Source: JAKACA01 sp052143575
GTDB lineage: Bacteria > Actinomycetota > Acidimicrobiia > Acidimicrobiales > Bog-793
Direction of reading: 5' to 3'
NCBI GenBank assembly: GCA_052143575.1
Contig: JBKQSP010000029.1
Coordinates: 165,441 to 229,440, forward strand
DNA: 64,000 nt
Below the pieces are notes generated by a model that saw nothing but the letters and a program-made list of their open reading frames with translations, did no database searches and was not told where the DNA came from. Positions 34,798 to 43,670 of this stretch are shown here, piece by piece. Numbering within the stretch: the first letter of the stretch is position 1; each line of letters starts with the position of its first letter. The translations under genes were made by a program, and so were the position numbers.

Positions 34798-35577
34798 CTA
34801 CGAGGGGGGCGAGGATGACGTGACGGCGCCTGTTGCGTCCTCCGGTGTGGCCGCCGTAGCTGTGGCACCGTCCGGAGTGGCCGCTGCGGCACCGTCCGGG
34901 GCTGCCGGCTGCAACGGGGTTGCAACCCCGACGAGGGGTGCCGGTGCGGGTGCCGGTGCCGGCAACGGGCGCGGCGAGCGCACGATGCCGGAGGCGAGCA
35001 ACGTCAGGTTGGGTACCAACGTCGTGCCCTCCTCGGTGTTGAACACGACGTAGATGAGGCCCATCGAGACGACGTGGCCCTCGAGCGGCCCGCCGAGCGA
35101 GCCCGTGCGGACACGCACGAGGTCGCCGGCCCGAAACGGTCGCGCCACGAGCAGGACGATGCCGGCGAAGACGTTTCCGAGGCTCTGCTGGGCGGCGATG
35201 CCGAGCACGACGCCGGTGATGGCGCCGCCGAGCAGCAGCTGCGAGACGCCGATGCGCAAGATGGCGAGACCGGCGAGCACGACGAGGATGAGCCCGATGA
35301 TCGTCAGGATGAGACGTACGGAGGCGGCCGTCGCCGTATCGGCAAGGGCGATCGCCCGGCCGAGGTGGTTGGCGAGCTGCCGTACGGAGTAGCTGGCCAA
35401 CAGGAGCCAGGCGCCGGCCAGTGCGTAGGCGAGGATCCGGTGCAGGCGGGCGTCGTGGGCGCTCTGGCCGAGCGCCGGCGCCGCCCGCATCTCGCCGCCG
35501 TAGTGATACCCCACGACGAAGGTCGCGATGGCGCCAGCGGCGACAATGATCTCGAAAACGACTCGCCGTTTTGCCAC
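34798..35577 (-). CDS. Small mechanosensitive channel (MscS family)
   Basis: 259 residues. Three N-terminal hydrophobic helices lead into the pore helix/beta domain GVVLGIAAQQSLGNVFAGIV, then VARPFRAGDLVRV, the MscS signature. The soluble C-terminal part is short and ends in a low-complexity Pro/Ala/Thr tail (about 205-259), so the large vestibule of E. coli MscS is missing. It probably gates on membrane tension or conducts osmolytes. GTG start at 35577, 23 bp after the stop of the small upstream membrane gene. Confidence 0.87.
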   Translation of the reverse strand: MAKRRVVFEIIVAAGAIATFVVGYHYGGEMRAAPALGQSAHDARLHRILAYALAGAWLLLASYSVRQLANHLGRAIALADTATAASVRLILTIIGLILVVLAGLAILRIGVSQLLLGGAITGVVLGIAAQQSLGNVFAGIVLLVARPFRAGDLVRVRTGSLGGPLEGHVVSMGLIYVVFNTEEGTTLVPNLTLLASGIVRSPRPLPAPAPAPAPLVGVATPLQPAAPDGAAAATPDGATATAATPEDATGAVTSSSPPS

Positions 35578-35600
35578 CTAGTCGGGGTGCAGCCGTCCGA

Positions 35601-35849
35601 TCAACGCCAGCGCCGCCGACGGCGCCCGCTCCGAGCGATCACCACCGAGATGACGAGCAGGACGACTCCGACGGCGACGCCGGCAAGGCCCCGCCGCGAG
35701 TGGGTCTTGGCGCCGGCCTGCTTGACATAGCCCGGGACGAAGGAGGGAAGGGAATGTGCCGGCACCGCCAGGTAGATGACCCCGGCGGCGATGGCGAGCA
35801 CGGCGATGATGCCGAGGAGGACGGCGAAGGCTTGCCGGCCGTTGCGCAT
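35601..35849 (-). CDS. Small two-helix membrane protein
   Basis: 82 residues with hydrophobic helices at about 7-29 and 55-72, separated by a polar loop, and a very basic end (RSGRRRRRWR). No family recognised. ATG 35849 lies 6 nt after a TAGTCT box on the minus strand, so a leaderless transcript that continues into the MscS-like gene is likely. Confidence 0.65.
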   Translation of the reverse strand: MRNGRQAFAVLLGIIAVLAIAAGVIYLAVPAHSLPSFVPGYVKQAGAKTHSRRGLAGVAVGVVLLVISVVIARSGRRRRRWR

Positions 35850-35855
35850 GGCAAC

Positions 35856-35861
35856 AGACTA
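35856..35861 (-). promoter_or_regulatory. TANNNT box, leaderless promoter candidate
   Basis: TAGTCT on the minus strand, 6 nt before the ATG of the 82-residue membrane protein. Confidence 0.45.
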
Positions 35862-35881
35862 GGCGGCCTCCGGCTCGCGCG

Positions 35882-37183
35882 TCAGGGAAGCTGCCCGAGA
35901 TAGAACTCGGTGCCCTGGTCATCACCGCAGCGCGACCAGAGCCCGTAGGGTGCGCTCTCGGGATCGGTGGCCGTTCCACCGGCTGCCCGCACCCGCCCGA
36001 CGGCGGCGGCGATGTCGTCGACGCGGTACATCGGCACAGCCGTGGTGACAGCATGGCCCGAGGCGATCCCGACGAGCGGGGTGACGTTCTCGACCTGCCA
36101 GCCATCCTCGACATTGCCGGGCGCGAAGTGCCAGCCGAGCACCTCCCCGTAGAAGGAGCGTGCCACCGCTGACGAGCGCGCCTGCATGGTGACGTACTCG
36201 AGGTCGCCTTGGCGGGGGTTGCGCTCCGGCAACTCGAAGGAGGCGTCGGCCGTCGGCTCGTAGAGGGCAAAGCGCACGCCGTCGTCGTCGGTGCAGGCAG
36301 ACAGAACGCCATATGGCTCGTCATGTGGCTCCTCGGCCGTACCGCCGGCCGCCCGCACCCGTTGCACGGCGGCGTCGATGTCGTCGACGGCGAAGCAGAG
36401 GAAGAGGGTGCTCCGCTCCTCGTCTCCCGAGAGGCCGTGATGGAGGTTGAGACCCTCCACCTGGCGTCCTTGCGTGCCACTGGCCGGCCCGTACACCCAG
36501 CCGAGCACGGATGAGTAGAAGCGCGTCGCCCGTTCCAGGTCGGGCACGAAGAGCGACACGTAACCGATGTCGCCGTGTCGAGGTCCCCGGCGCCCGGGCG
36601 CAACTGCCGCCGCCGCCGTGCGAACGGCCGCCGGCGGGGCGGAGATCATCCAGCGGTGTCCGAAGGGATCGCGCACGACGCCGTTGCGGCCGTAGTCGTA
36701 GTCAGCAGCCGGCCGGTCGAGCACAGCGCCGGCTCCGACCGCCCGCTCGATGACGCCGTCCACGTCGCTGACCGTCAGCAGCAGCGTCACGGAGGCACCG
36801 GAGCCTGCCCGAGGCGCCTCGACACCGATCTCGGGATGCTCGTCCGAGAGCATGATCGTGACGCCGTCGATGTCGATCTCGGCGTGTCCTATACGGCCGT
36901 CCGGCATCACGATCGGCTCACCGAGGGTGCGGGCGCCGAAGGCCTCCGCATAGAAGCTGAGTGCCCGCTCGGCACCCGCCACGGCGAGGTAGGGCGTGAC
37001 GCTGAGGGCGAGAGCCGCGTGTTGGCTTGCCTCGGTTGCCTCGTCGATTGTCAGGTTGGACACGGTGACTCCTTTCGGGAGCTCGAAGGCCCGCGCGAGA
37101 CGCGAGCGGAGTTGGGCAGCAAAAGCCGGGTCGGGTTCGCGTAGCTCGACGGTCGCACGCATCGAGGCGAATGGGTCAGCCAT
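35882..37183 (-). CDS. Triple-VOC (glyoxalase/bleomycin-resistance fold) protein
   Basis: 433 residues. A short N-terminal piece (1-55) resembles the N-terminus of anti-sigma or sigma-associated proteins. Three VOC modules follow: about 60-175 (VTPYLAVAGAERALSFYAEA to VRDPFGHRWMI), about 195-310 (GDIGYVSLFVPDLERATRFY) and about 318-433 (GDLEYVTMQARSSAVARSFY). The substrate or ligand is unknown. ATG 37183 overlaps the sigma-factor stop by 8 bp, so the two proteins are translationally coupled. Confidence 0.87.
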   Translation of the reverse strand: MADPFASMRATVELREPDPAFAAQLRSRLARAFELPKGVTVSNLTIDEATEASQHAALALSVTPYLAVAGAERALSFYAEAFGARTLGEPIVMPDGRIGHAEIDIDGVTIMLSDEHPEIGVEAPRAGSGASVTLLLTVSDVDGVIERAVGAGAVLDRPAADYDYGRNGVVRDPFGHRWMISAPPAAVRTAAAAVAPGRRGPRHGDIGYVSLFVPDLERATRFYSSVLGWVYGPASGTQGRQVEGLNLHHGLSGDEERSTLFLCFAVDDIDAAVQRVRAAGGTAEEPHDEPYGVLSACTDDDGVRFALYEPTADASFELPERNPRQGDLEYVTMQARSSAVARSFYGEVLGWHFAPGNVEDGWQVENVTPLVGIASGHAVTTAVPMYRVDDIAAAVGRVRAAGGTATDPESAPYGLWSRCGDDQGTEFYLGQLP

Positions 37184-37742
37184 CGGATGCCTCCCCGCTC
37201 TCATAGTCCCGCCGGAAGGCGACTCGGGCGCGCACGAGCAGCGCCTCGGTGGCGTGCAGGCTGCGGCCAAGCAACGCCGCCACGTCAGCGACGGGAAGAT
37301 CGTCCAGGTAACGCAACGTGAGAGCGGCGCGGTACTGCGGCGCCAGGCCGAGCAGTATTGCCCGCGCCGTGGCGGCATCGAGCTGGGCGTCCCAGGGGTC
37401 CTCCACCGGCGTCGGGGAGCCCGTGAGGAGGCGAAGTCGCCGCTCGTCGCGGGCCTCCCGCCGCCAGTGGTCGACGAGCTTGTGTCGCGCCACGCCGATG
37501 ACCCACGGCAGCGTCATCGTCGCCGCCTCGGGGCGCCGAGCTGCGTCAACGGCGGCGAGAAACGTCTCCGCCGTCAGATCCTCGGCGACGGCGCTGCGGC
37601 CGCACCGGGCCGACAGGTAGCCATAGACCTGTGGGAGTGCCTCGTCGTAGAAAGCCAGGAAACCGGCGGCACCGTCGGTCGCCCCGGCAGCGCCGTCGCG
37701 ACCTGCGTCGTGCCCGCTTGCGGCAGCCGGCTGCTCGTTCAC
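37176..37742 (-). CDS. ECF-like RNA polymerase sigma factor
   Basis: 188 residues. Region 2 is LPQVYGYLSARCGRSAVAED and LTAETFLAAV; region 4 is LAPQYRAALTLRYLDDLPVA with DVAALLGRSLHATEALL. GTG 37742 gives the usual ECF length; further upstream sequence is not conserved-looking. No separate anti-sigma gene is adjacent; the overlapping gene encodes a triple-VOC protein, which may be the regulated or regulating partner (inference). Confidence 0.85.
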   Translation of the reverse strand: MNEQPAAASGHDAGRDGAAGATDGAAGFLAFYDEALPQVYGYLSARCGRSAVAEDLTAETFLAAVDAARRPEAATMTLPWVIGVARHKLVDHWRREARDERRLRLLTGSPTPVEDPWDAQLDAATARAILLGLAPQYRAALTLRYLDDLPVADVAALLGRSLHATEALLVRARVAFRRDYESGEASDG

Positions 37743-37915
37743 AGCCCTATCGTCGCTCGGGCGGCGGCAGATCCGACGGACGCTCACAGATTTTCCTCGT
37801 GACGCCAACTGCGGCCGCTCAACCCGCTGCCAGGCAGAGCGCCTATCCTGAACCGGTTCGTGCACGGAGGGCGTTCGGGCAGACCGGGAGATGCGCCTCG
37901 GATGTAGGAGAGATC

Positions 37916-38716
37916 GTGAGCCGAGGGGACGGGGCGAGCCGTAGGCCGTGGGGTGAGCGCCGGCGCACAGCCCCCCATGTCCTCGAGGCCGCCGCCGAGG
38001 CGCCCACAGCTGAAGCGCCGGCGGACGACGTAGCCGCCGCCCCGGTCGCCGGAGAGCGCTACGGGTCGTTCTGGCGCCCGGCGGACGTCTCGGCGGCCAT
38101 GCTCTCGATCCTCAGCAACGACGACACCGAGCTGTTCGAGCAGTCCGGGCGAGCGCAAGCGGAGGCGCTCGTCGCTCTCCTGCCGTCGGCGGACGCCACC
38201 GTCGTCGATCTCGGATGCGGTATCGGCCGCGTCGCCAAGTACCTGGCACCACGATGCAAGCTCCTCTGGGGCGTCGACGTCTCCGCCGAGATGCTCGAGA
38301 TGGCGGCCGAACGTCTGGCGGGAATCCCGAACGTGCGCTTCTCGCACTGTGCCGACACCCGCATTCCTGAGATCGCCGACGCCAGTGTCGACTTCGTCTA
38401 CGCCGTTCTCGTTCTCCAGCACCTCGAGCGGGAAGACACGTTCTTGATGCTTCGGGAGATACGCCGCATCCTTCGTCCCGGCGGGACCGCCTATCTCGGG
38501 TTCCCCAACCTGCTCTCGGACGTCTACCTGAGGTCGTTCGTCGCCTACGCCGAATCGGGCGAGGCCGCCACGAACCCGGTTCGCGCCCGCGCCTACACGC
38601 CGCAGGAAGTGGAACGGCTGCTGCCCGCAGCAGGCCTCACGGTCGTCACACTCGAGGCCACCGTCGACATCGTCGCGGTGGTCGTTCGGAATCGGGTCCC
38701 GGAGGAGCGGGATTGA
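37916..38716 (+). CDS. Class I SAM-dependent methyltransferase
   Basis: 266 residues. The first 50 residues are Ala/Glu/Pro-rich and probably disordered. The SAM domain has VVDLGCGIGRVAKYLA (motif I), GVDVSAEMLEMAAER, VDFVYAVLVLQHLERED and LRPGGTAYLGFPN. The substrate is unknown. GTG 37916 has a strong TAGGAGAG 3 nt upstream of it. The stop overlaps the MFS gene (TTGA). Confidence 0.85.
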   Translation: MSRGDGASRRPWGERRRTAPHVLEAAAEAPTAEAPADDVAAAPVAGERYGSFWRPADVSAAMLSILSNDDTELFEQSGRAQAEALVALLPSADATVVDLGCGIGRVAKYLAPRCKLLWGVDVSAEMLEMAAERLAGIPNVRFSHCADTRIPEIADASVDFVYAVLVLQHLEREDTFLMLREIRRILRPGGTAYLGFPNLLSDVYLRSFVAYAESGEAATNPVRARAYTPQEVERLLPAAGLTVVTLEATVDIVAVVVRNRVPEERD

Positions 38717-40002
38717 CGAGCGACGGCCCGGGCGAGCCTGCGCGACTGCGGCTGCGAGGCTGGCGCGACCCCCAAGTAGTGGCTCTGGCGTTGTTGGCGA
38801 TGTCGGCGGGTTTCGGGCAGTTCGGTGTTGTCGCCGCCCTTGGAGACGTCGCCCGCTCCTTCGGCCACCTGCAGTCTGGTGCCTCGATCGCCGATCAGGC
38901 GGGGCTCTCCGGTACGAAACTCGGCGCCGGCCTCGCCATCATCCGCCTGGCGTCCCTCGGCGGACTGCCCCTGGCAGGCGTGGCCGATCGATTCGGGCGC
39001 CGCCGCACGCTCATCGCGGCGTGCTCGCTCGGCCTCGCCCTCACCGTCGTGTCCGCCGCCAGCCCCGGCTACTGGTGGTTCGTCATCATCTTCGCCCTCG
39101 GTCGCCCGATGTTGAGTGCCACGAACGCCCTCGCCGGCGTGTCGGCGGCCGAAGAGACGAGCTCGGCCGACCGGGCGAAGGCGATCGCCCTGATCGCCGC
39201 CGGGTACGGCATCGGGACGGGACTCGTCGCCTTTCTCCACGGCTTGGTCGGGGGCCAGCTCGGCTTTCGTGGTCTCGTGGCCCTGGCGGTCGTGCCACTC
39301 GCCCTCATGCCGCTCCTCGCCCGTCGCGTGGAGGAGCCAGACCGGTTCGCCCGCCAGGCGATCGCCGCCGAGCACCGTCTCCCCGTCCTGAGCGCCATCG
39401 CTCCACAGTTCCGGCGTCGCCTCGCCGTCGTGTCCGTGATCACCTTCGCCTTGTCCGTCATCACAGGGCCGGCGAACAGCTTCGTGTACCTCTATGCCGA
39501 GAACGTCCTCCACGTGAAGGGCTACGTCACCTCCGCCATGGTGGCCGCAGCCGGCGTCACCGGTTTCGGCGGTTTGCTGCTCGGCCGGTATCTTGCCGAT
39601 CACCTCGGGCGCCGACCGACGGCAGCCATCGCCATGTCGGCAATGGCCGTGCTGGGCGTCCTCACCTACTCCGGGACCACCATTGCCGTCCTCGTGGGCT
39701 ATGTCCTGGGCGTCCTGGCCGCCTCGACGATCGCTCCGGCGGCTGGCTCCTTCGTGAACGAGCTCTTTCCGACCTCGGTGCGAGCCTCCGTCGCAGGTTG
39801 GCAGGTGGCGTCGGGCGTTCTCGGCGCCAGCGTCGGCCTCTTGGCCTTCGGGGCGATCGCCGATGTCGGGAACCGTTTCGGCGTGGCTGCCGCCACGACG
39901 TTCCTTCCCGCCTTGTCTGGCCTCCTCCTGCTCATCGTGCTCCCGGAGACCCGTGGCCGTGAGCTCGAAGACCTCTGGCCCGAGATGGGTAGCGTCGCCT
40001 AG
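38713..40002 (+). CDS. MFS transporter
   Basis: 429 residues, twelve predicted membrane helices. The MFS loop 2-3 motif is GVADRFGRRRTLIAA and the equivalent in the second half is GRYLADHLGRRPTAAI; the end LPETRGRELEDL is typical of sugar-porter or metabolite MFS carriers. TTG 38713 starts within the preceding methyltransferase's stop codon. Its own TAG stop lies in the palindrome CTAG, which also provides the stop of the convergent gene. Confidence 0.9.
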   Translation: MTSDGPGEPARLRLRGWRDPQVVALALLAMSAGFGQFGVVAALGDVARSFGHLQSGASIADQAGLSGTKLGAGLAIIRLASLGGLPLAGVADRFGRRRTLIAACSLGLALTVVSAASPGYWWFVIIFALGRPMLSATNALAGVSAAEETSSADRAKAIALIAAGYGIGTGLVAFLHGLVGGQLGFRGLVALAVVPLALMPLLARRVEEPDRFARQAIAAEHRLPVLSAIAPQFRRRLAVVSVITFALSVITGPANSFVYLYAENVLHVKGYVTSAMVAAAGVTGFGGLLLGRYLADHLGRRPTAAIAMSAMAVLGVLTYSGTTIAVLVGYVLGVLAASTIAPAAGSFVNELFPTSVRASVAGWQVASGVLGASVGLLAFGAIADVGNRFGVAAATTFLPALSGLLLLIVLPETRGRELEDLWPEMGSVA

Positions 40003-40466
40003 CTCGACGACGGCGCCATGACGACGACACGAGCGGTGCGGGATGCCAGAGGTTTGCCCGATGTGGCCGACACGCTGGCGGTGATGTGGCCGCGGCCGGC
40101 GCAGGTGGGTGCAAGATACTCGGTCTCGACGACCTTCGTCTTGTGGGCGGCGACCGTGACCCGGCGGACGAAGGGGTCGGCGACGAGGCAGACGAGATCC
40201 CCGTACTGGGTGAGCTCGAGTGAGAGCGATGTGGCCGTGCAGTTGTGCAGCAGGACGCGGAGCGAGGTGTCCTTGCCCTCGGTGATCGTGGCGGGCCTGA
40301 ACCCAGCCGTCTCGTCGACCACGCACCGATGGCTCGCCCGGAGCGGGGTGGATGCGATCGAGGCGCCCGCCCGGCCGGCGACACCCAGGCTCAGCAGCCC
40401 CGTGGACCCCAGCGCCGCGAGGGCGGCGCCGCTCCACACCGATCGCCGCCTCCCGCGTCGGCTCAC
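39999..40466 (-). CDS. Secreted protein of unknown function
   Basis: 155 residues starting at GTG with GGGGAG 2 nt upstream. The N-terminus is MSRRGRRRSVW plus a hydrophobic stretch ending in AGRAGAS, a signal peptide (possibly Tat-like). The mature part has four Cys (two probable disulfides) and beta-rich character (LRVLLHNCTATSLSLELTQY, HITASVSATSGK). No family recognised. It overlaps the upstream GNAT gene by 4 bp and shares CTAG as stop with the convergent MFS gene. Confidence 0.65.
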   Translation of the reverse strand: MSRRGRRRSVWSGAALAALGSTGLLSLGVAGRAGASIASTPLRASHRCVVDETAGFRPATITEGKDTSLRVLLHNCTATSLSLELTQYGDLVCLVADPFVRRVTVAAHKTKVVETEYLAPTCAGRGHITASVSATSGKPLASRTARVVVMAPSSS

Positions 40467-40840
40467 GTCTCCCCCTCCTTGGCCGCCTCGCTCACTGCTC
40501 CTGCCGCTCGATCGTAGGGCGCCGTGGCCTTGGCACGTTCCGCTTTCGGGACGAGATCGAGGTACTCACCATGGCGGCGTAGGTAGTCAACGACGTACGG
40601 GCAGATCGGGCTTGCCGCCATGTGGCGGCTGCGAACGTCGCCCAGGGCTGCCCCGATGAGTCGGGCAGCAAGGCCATTTCCCCGCCGCGCCGGCTCGATC
40701 TCGGTGTGGATGAAGCGGCGGCCACCGGCGATGGGGGAGTACATCGCGAAGCCGGCCAACTCCGAGCCGCTGTAGATCTCGTAGCGGCTTGCGTCGACGT
40801 TGTCGAAGACGTCAGGGTCACTCGTGGGAGTGCGGGTCAC
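40463..40840 (-). CDS. GNAT N-acetyltransferase-like protein (YjdJ type)
   Basis: 125 residues. Compact GCN5-related fold: LAGFAMYSPIAGGRRFIHTE, then EPARRGNGLAARLIGAAL (acetyl-CoA pyrophosphate loop) and ICPYVVDYLRRHGEY, matching the small GNAT_acetyltr_2/YjdJ family. The substrate is unknown. AAAGGAG precedes the ATG. It overlaps the downstream secreted-protein gene. Confidence 0.87.
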   Translation of the reverse strand: MTRTPTSDPDVFDNVDASRYEIYSGSELAGFAMYSPIAGGRRFIHTEIEPARRGNGLAARLIGAALGDVRSRHMAASPICPYVVDYLRRHGEYLDLVPKAERAKATAPYDRAAGAVSEAAKEGET

Positions 40841-40931
40841 TCAGCGGCTCCTTTCTCGCCAGTGTCCCATGAGGCGTGCGTAGTGTGTGTCCCGTCAGCG
40901 CGTGCCAGACGACCGAAAGGGGGAGCGTCAC

Positions 40932-41225
40932 GTGAGCACGTCGTGTACTCACCTCGAGGAGATCAAGACGACGGAGGCAACTTCCAACGGTTGCCTCGAG
41001 TGCCTCGCCACGGGCGGGAGGTGGGTGCACCTACGGCGCTGCACGACGTGCCGTCACGTCGGTTGTTGCGACAGCTCGCCGAGCCGGCACGCCACAGCTC
41101 ATTTCCACGAGACGGGGCATCCGCTGATCCAGTCCTTCGAGCCCGGTGAGGACTGGTACTGGTGCTACGTGGACGAGATCGCATTCGAGCGCGCCGGGGA
41201 GGGCCCGAGCCCGTCGCACACCTGA
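40932..41225 (+). CDS. UBP-type zinc finger protein
   Basis: 97 residues starting at GTG with GGGGGAG 6 nt upstream. The Cys/His array CTHLEEI, GCLECLATGG, LRRCTTCRHVGCCDSSPSRH and HFHETGHPLIQSFEPGEDWY is the ZnF-UBP fold found in stand-alone actinobacterial proteins. In eukaryotes the fold binds ubiquitin C-termini; the bacterial role is unknown. It marks the edge of the conserved region before the decayed zone. Confidence 0.88.
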   Translation: MSTSCTHLEEIKTTEATSNGCLECLATGGRWVHLRRCTTCRHVGCCDSSPSRHATAHFHETGHPLIQSFEPGEDWYWCYVDEIAFERAGEGPSPSHT

Positions 41226-41361
41226 GATGGCCTCTTGACCCTTGTCCTTGGGTGAGACCCCAGAGTGAACCATGGCAGGCCATTGCGGAACAATCCGTGA
41301 GCCTGCGGGGTGCTTGTCGTGAGCTTCCTACGAGAGTCAGCTCGTTACGAGGGAGAATGTT

Positions 41362-42337
41362 ATGAAGAAGTGGCCACTTGCGTGGGCCGCCACCAAGCTG
41401 ACGCTGGTCCAGCTTGCACGTACGTTGTCGTCGCCCACCCTGCCGGATCCCGGCCCGCTGCCGGCGTCGGTCCCCATTCCGGATGCCAAACCGCCCGACG
41501 ACATGGAGCTCGTCGCCGTGCCGACCGGGGTGAACAAACGAGTGGCCGCATACGCATTCCGCCGCGGCTCGATCTTCGACGCAGGGACTTCTACATCGGT
41601 TCGGCCCTCATCAAGCACCCGCAGGGCGATCTCCTCGTCGACGCCGGCTTCGGCCGCGACATCGCCCGGCAATTTTCCACAATGCCACGCTATTTCCAGG
41701 CGATCACGAAGTACGAGGCATGGAAGTCGGCCGCAGACCAGCTGCGGGCCGCGAGCTATGACTTCGGCCGGCTCAAAGCGATCCTGCTGACCCACGCGCA
41801 CTGGGACCACATGAGCGGCATGCCTGACTTCCCCGGCCTGCCGATCATGGTCACGGCTCGGGACAAGGCGTTCTTCGAAAGCTCGGCGGCTTTGGGACCC
41901 TTCGGACCCCCGAGCTTCGGACCCCCGTTCACCGAGACGCCGTTCAACTGGCAGGTCTTCGACTTCGAGGGCGGGCCGTACCTCGGTTTTGCTCGCAGCC
42001 ACGACGTCTACGGCGACGGGTCAATCGTGTGCGTGCCAGCACCGGGCCACACACCGGGCAGCATTGTTATCTTCGTCACCCTCCCTCGAAACGTCCGGTA
42101 CGGGTTCGTCGGTGATCTCGTGTGGCAGCGCGAGGGACTGACGAGACGCGTCGAACGCCCGCGACTCGTGCAACTCTTGGGCGATACGGACCCTGACGGG
42201 ACTCGCCAAACCTCCTGCGAATGGTCTCGGTGATGAGGAGCATCCCCGAGATGATCGTTGTTCCGTCCCACGATCAGCGTGCCTACGCCGAGATGGCCAG
42301 GCTGCCCAACGTGACGACCAAGGGCTTGCTTCTGTGA
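41362..42337 (+). pseudogene. Metallo-beta-lactamase-fold hydrolase broken by two frameshifts
   Basis: The reading starts at ATG 41362 (MKKWPLAWAATKLTLVQLAR) and moves to a second frame near 41578, where RRRDFYIGSALIKHPQGDLL begins. It moves to a third frame near 42205, where NLLRMVSVMRSIPEMIVVPS follows, ending at TGA 42335-42337. Both shifts fit single-base deletions. The joined protein has the metal motif THAHWDHMSG, APGHTPGS and GDLVW. GGGAG lies before the ATG. Recently broken, or sequencing errors. Confidence 0.8.
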
Positions 42338-42405
42338 CAACGCACTGACGAAACGCCGGGTTGTCGGCGTTGATCGAACCTCAGTCGCCCAGGCAACCTT
42401 CCTCG

Positions 42406-42633
42406 TCATCCGTGCGAACCCCAGCACGACCTCGGCTCGCCCGCTGGGCTCTTTCCGCACGAGCCACTCAAGATTCCGCCCTTCGGTCCTCCACGCCTCC
42501 CGGACCTTGTCCGAGCCCACCCGTATTTTGAGTGGAAGTTGGCATCGAATGCTTGCTGCCAGGCTTGGAGGCGGACAAGGAGCTTGCCTGGTGGAACGTT
42601 GTCGATCGACAACAGCTGTGAGGTAGCCGACAA
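42406..42633 (-). pseudogene. Degraded small gene with frameshift
   Basis: On the minus strand LLSIDNVPPGKLLVRLQAWQ continues to DANFHSKYGW and then, after a one-base shift near 42515, as SDKVREAWRTEGRNLEWLVR and KEPSGRAEVVLGF. Joined, it resembles short hypothetical proteins with a Trp-rich helix pair. The C-terminus dissolves into the antisense of the metallo-hydrolase remnant. Boundaries are approximate. Confidence 0.45.
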
Positions 42634-42869
42634 GTGGAACTGTCTAGCAATTTCACGAGCGCCGGCGCACCATTGCTGGTGCCGAGGTGCACGAGCAGAA
42701 TGCCCGGCACTTCGACGTGCAGCAAAGGGTTACTCGTTCTCGGGAGAGGCATCTTGCACTTCCGAGGTTTTGGGGTGCCTCCTTCCGAGTCGTGAGAGAA
42801 CGAAGGAGGAGAGTGATACTTGCGCGAGTCGTATGCAGGAGTTTCATCGCCGCGTTCCGGGGAACTGCG

Positions 42870-43670
42870 ATGAACGGCCAGCGCTGTCGAGACAGGGAGC
42901 TCGCTTCGCGGACCACCCGGCGGTGTGGGCAGCTTCTGGCCGGAGCCACCGCAGCTGCGGCCGTGCTCGCGATCCCCGGCTCGGCCGCCGCCGCAACGAC
43001 GACGACCACGACGGTCCCGGCGTCGTTCCCGTCGGACCTGTGGGTACCGGCAGCGGTCGGGCTTGGTGCTGCGATCCTCGTCGTGATCGCGTCCGGCGTG
43101 GTGAGCAGATGTTGGAAAGGCACTCCCGCGTCGGAAACGGACCGTTGGCTGTCCAACATCTTCACGACGGCCATCAAGAACACGAACGCGTGGGATATCA
43201 AGGACAGTTGGCTGACCAACATCACTGCCGTTACAACTGTCGTGACGGCTATCTTCACCCAGACCGCGGTGACCGACTTCCTAGGCGGGGGCGTCGACAA
43301 GGACGCGTTCACAGTGATGAGCATCCTGTTCGGGTTCGCGGCGGTCATGGGACCCTTGGTATTCGGTGCGTGCGCTTCTCGGCCCCTGAACGAGTCGACT
43401 GCGGACACTCCTACCGGCACGCGAGGCGGACTCCTGGCCGCGAGCGCGGTGACATTGTTCGCGAGCTTTGGCCTCCTCGCCGACCTCGGACTGCTCGGCA
43501 GCTACACAAGCGCGACCGGCGCAGAGAAGGACGTCATGTGCGGCATTCTCCTGGTGGCGGCAGTCACGATAGCCATCTACGCTGTCCGTGCCACGGATTA
43601 CATAGTTAACAATACTGAGGCTGGCGCAACCCTCATATCGCCAAAGGGACATAGGTCCGGGACGCTCTGA
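42870..43670 (+). CDS. Membrane protein of unknown function
   Basis: 266 residues. A signal-like hydrophobic stretch (21-42) is followed by a Thr run (43-48), a clear TM at 57-78, and hydrophobic segments at about 117-138, 147-169, 186-210 and 222-240. The soluble loop 80-115 is polar (SETDRWLSNIFTTAIKNTNA). No family recognised. GGGGAA lies 6 nt before ATG 42870. It lies between broken genes and has less extreme GC than the flanks, so it is probably acquired. Confidence 0.6.
   Translation: MNGQRCRDRELASRTTRRCGQLLAGATAAAAVLAIPGSAAAATTTTTTVPASFPSDLWVPAAVGLGAAILVVIASGVVSRCWKGTPASETDRWLSNIFTTAIKNTNAWDIKDSWLTNITAVTTVVTAIFTQTAVTDFLGGGVDKDAFTVMSILFGFAAVMGPLVFGACASRPLNESTADTPTGTRGGLLAASAVTLFASFGLLADLGLLGSYTSATGAEKDVMCGILLVAAVTIAIYAVRATDYIVNNTEAGATLISPKGHRSGTL

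Noticed and set aside
34840..34970. Repetitive Pro/Ala/Thr codons at the end of the MscS gene
   Set aside because: Low-complexity tail typical of high-GC membrane proteins, not a distinct repeat element.
41900..41936. Short direct repeat CTTCGGACCCCCG in the metallo-hydrolase remnant
   Set aside because: In-frame GPPSFGPPF coding repetition; no sign of a mobile or regulatory element.
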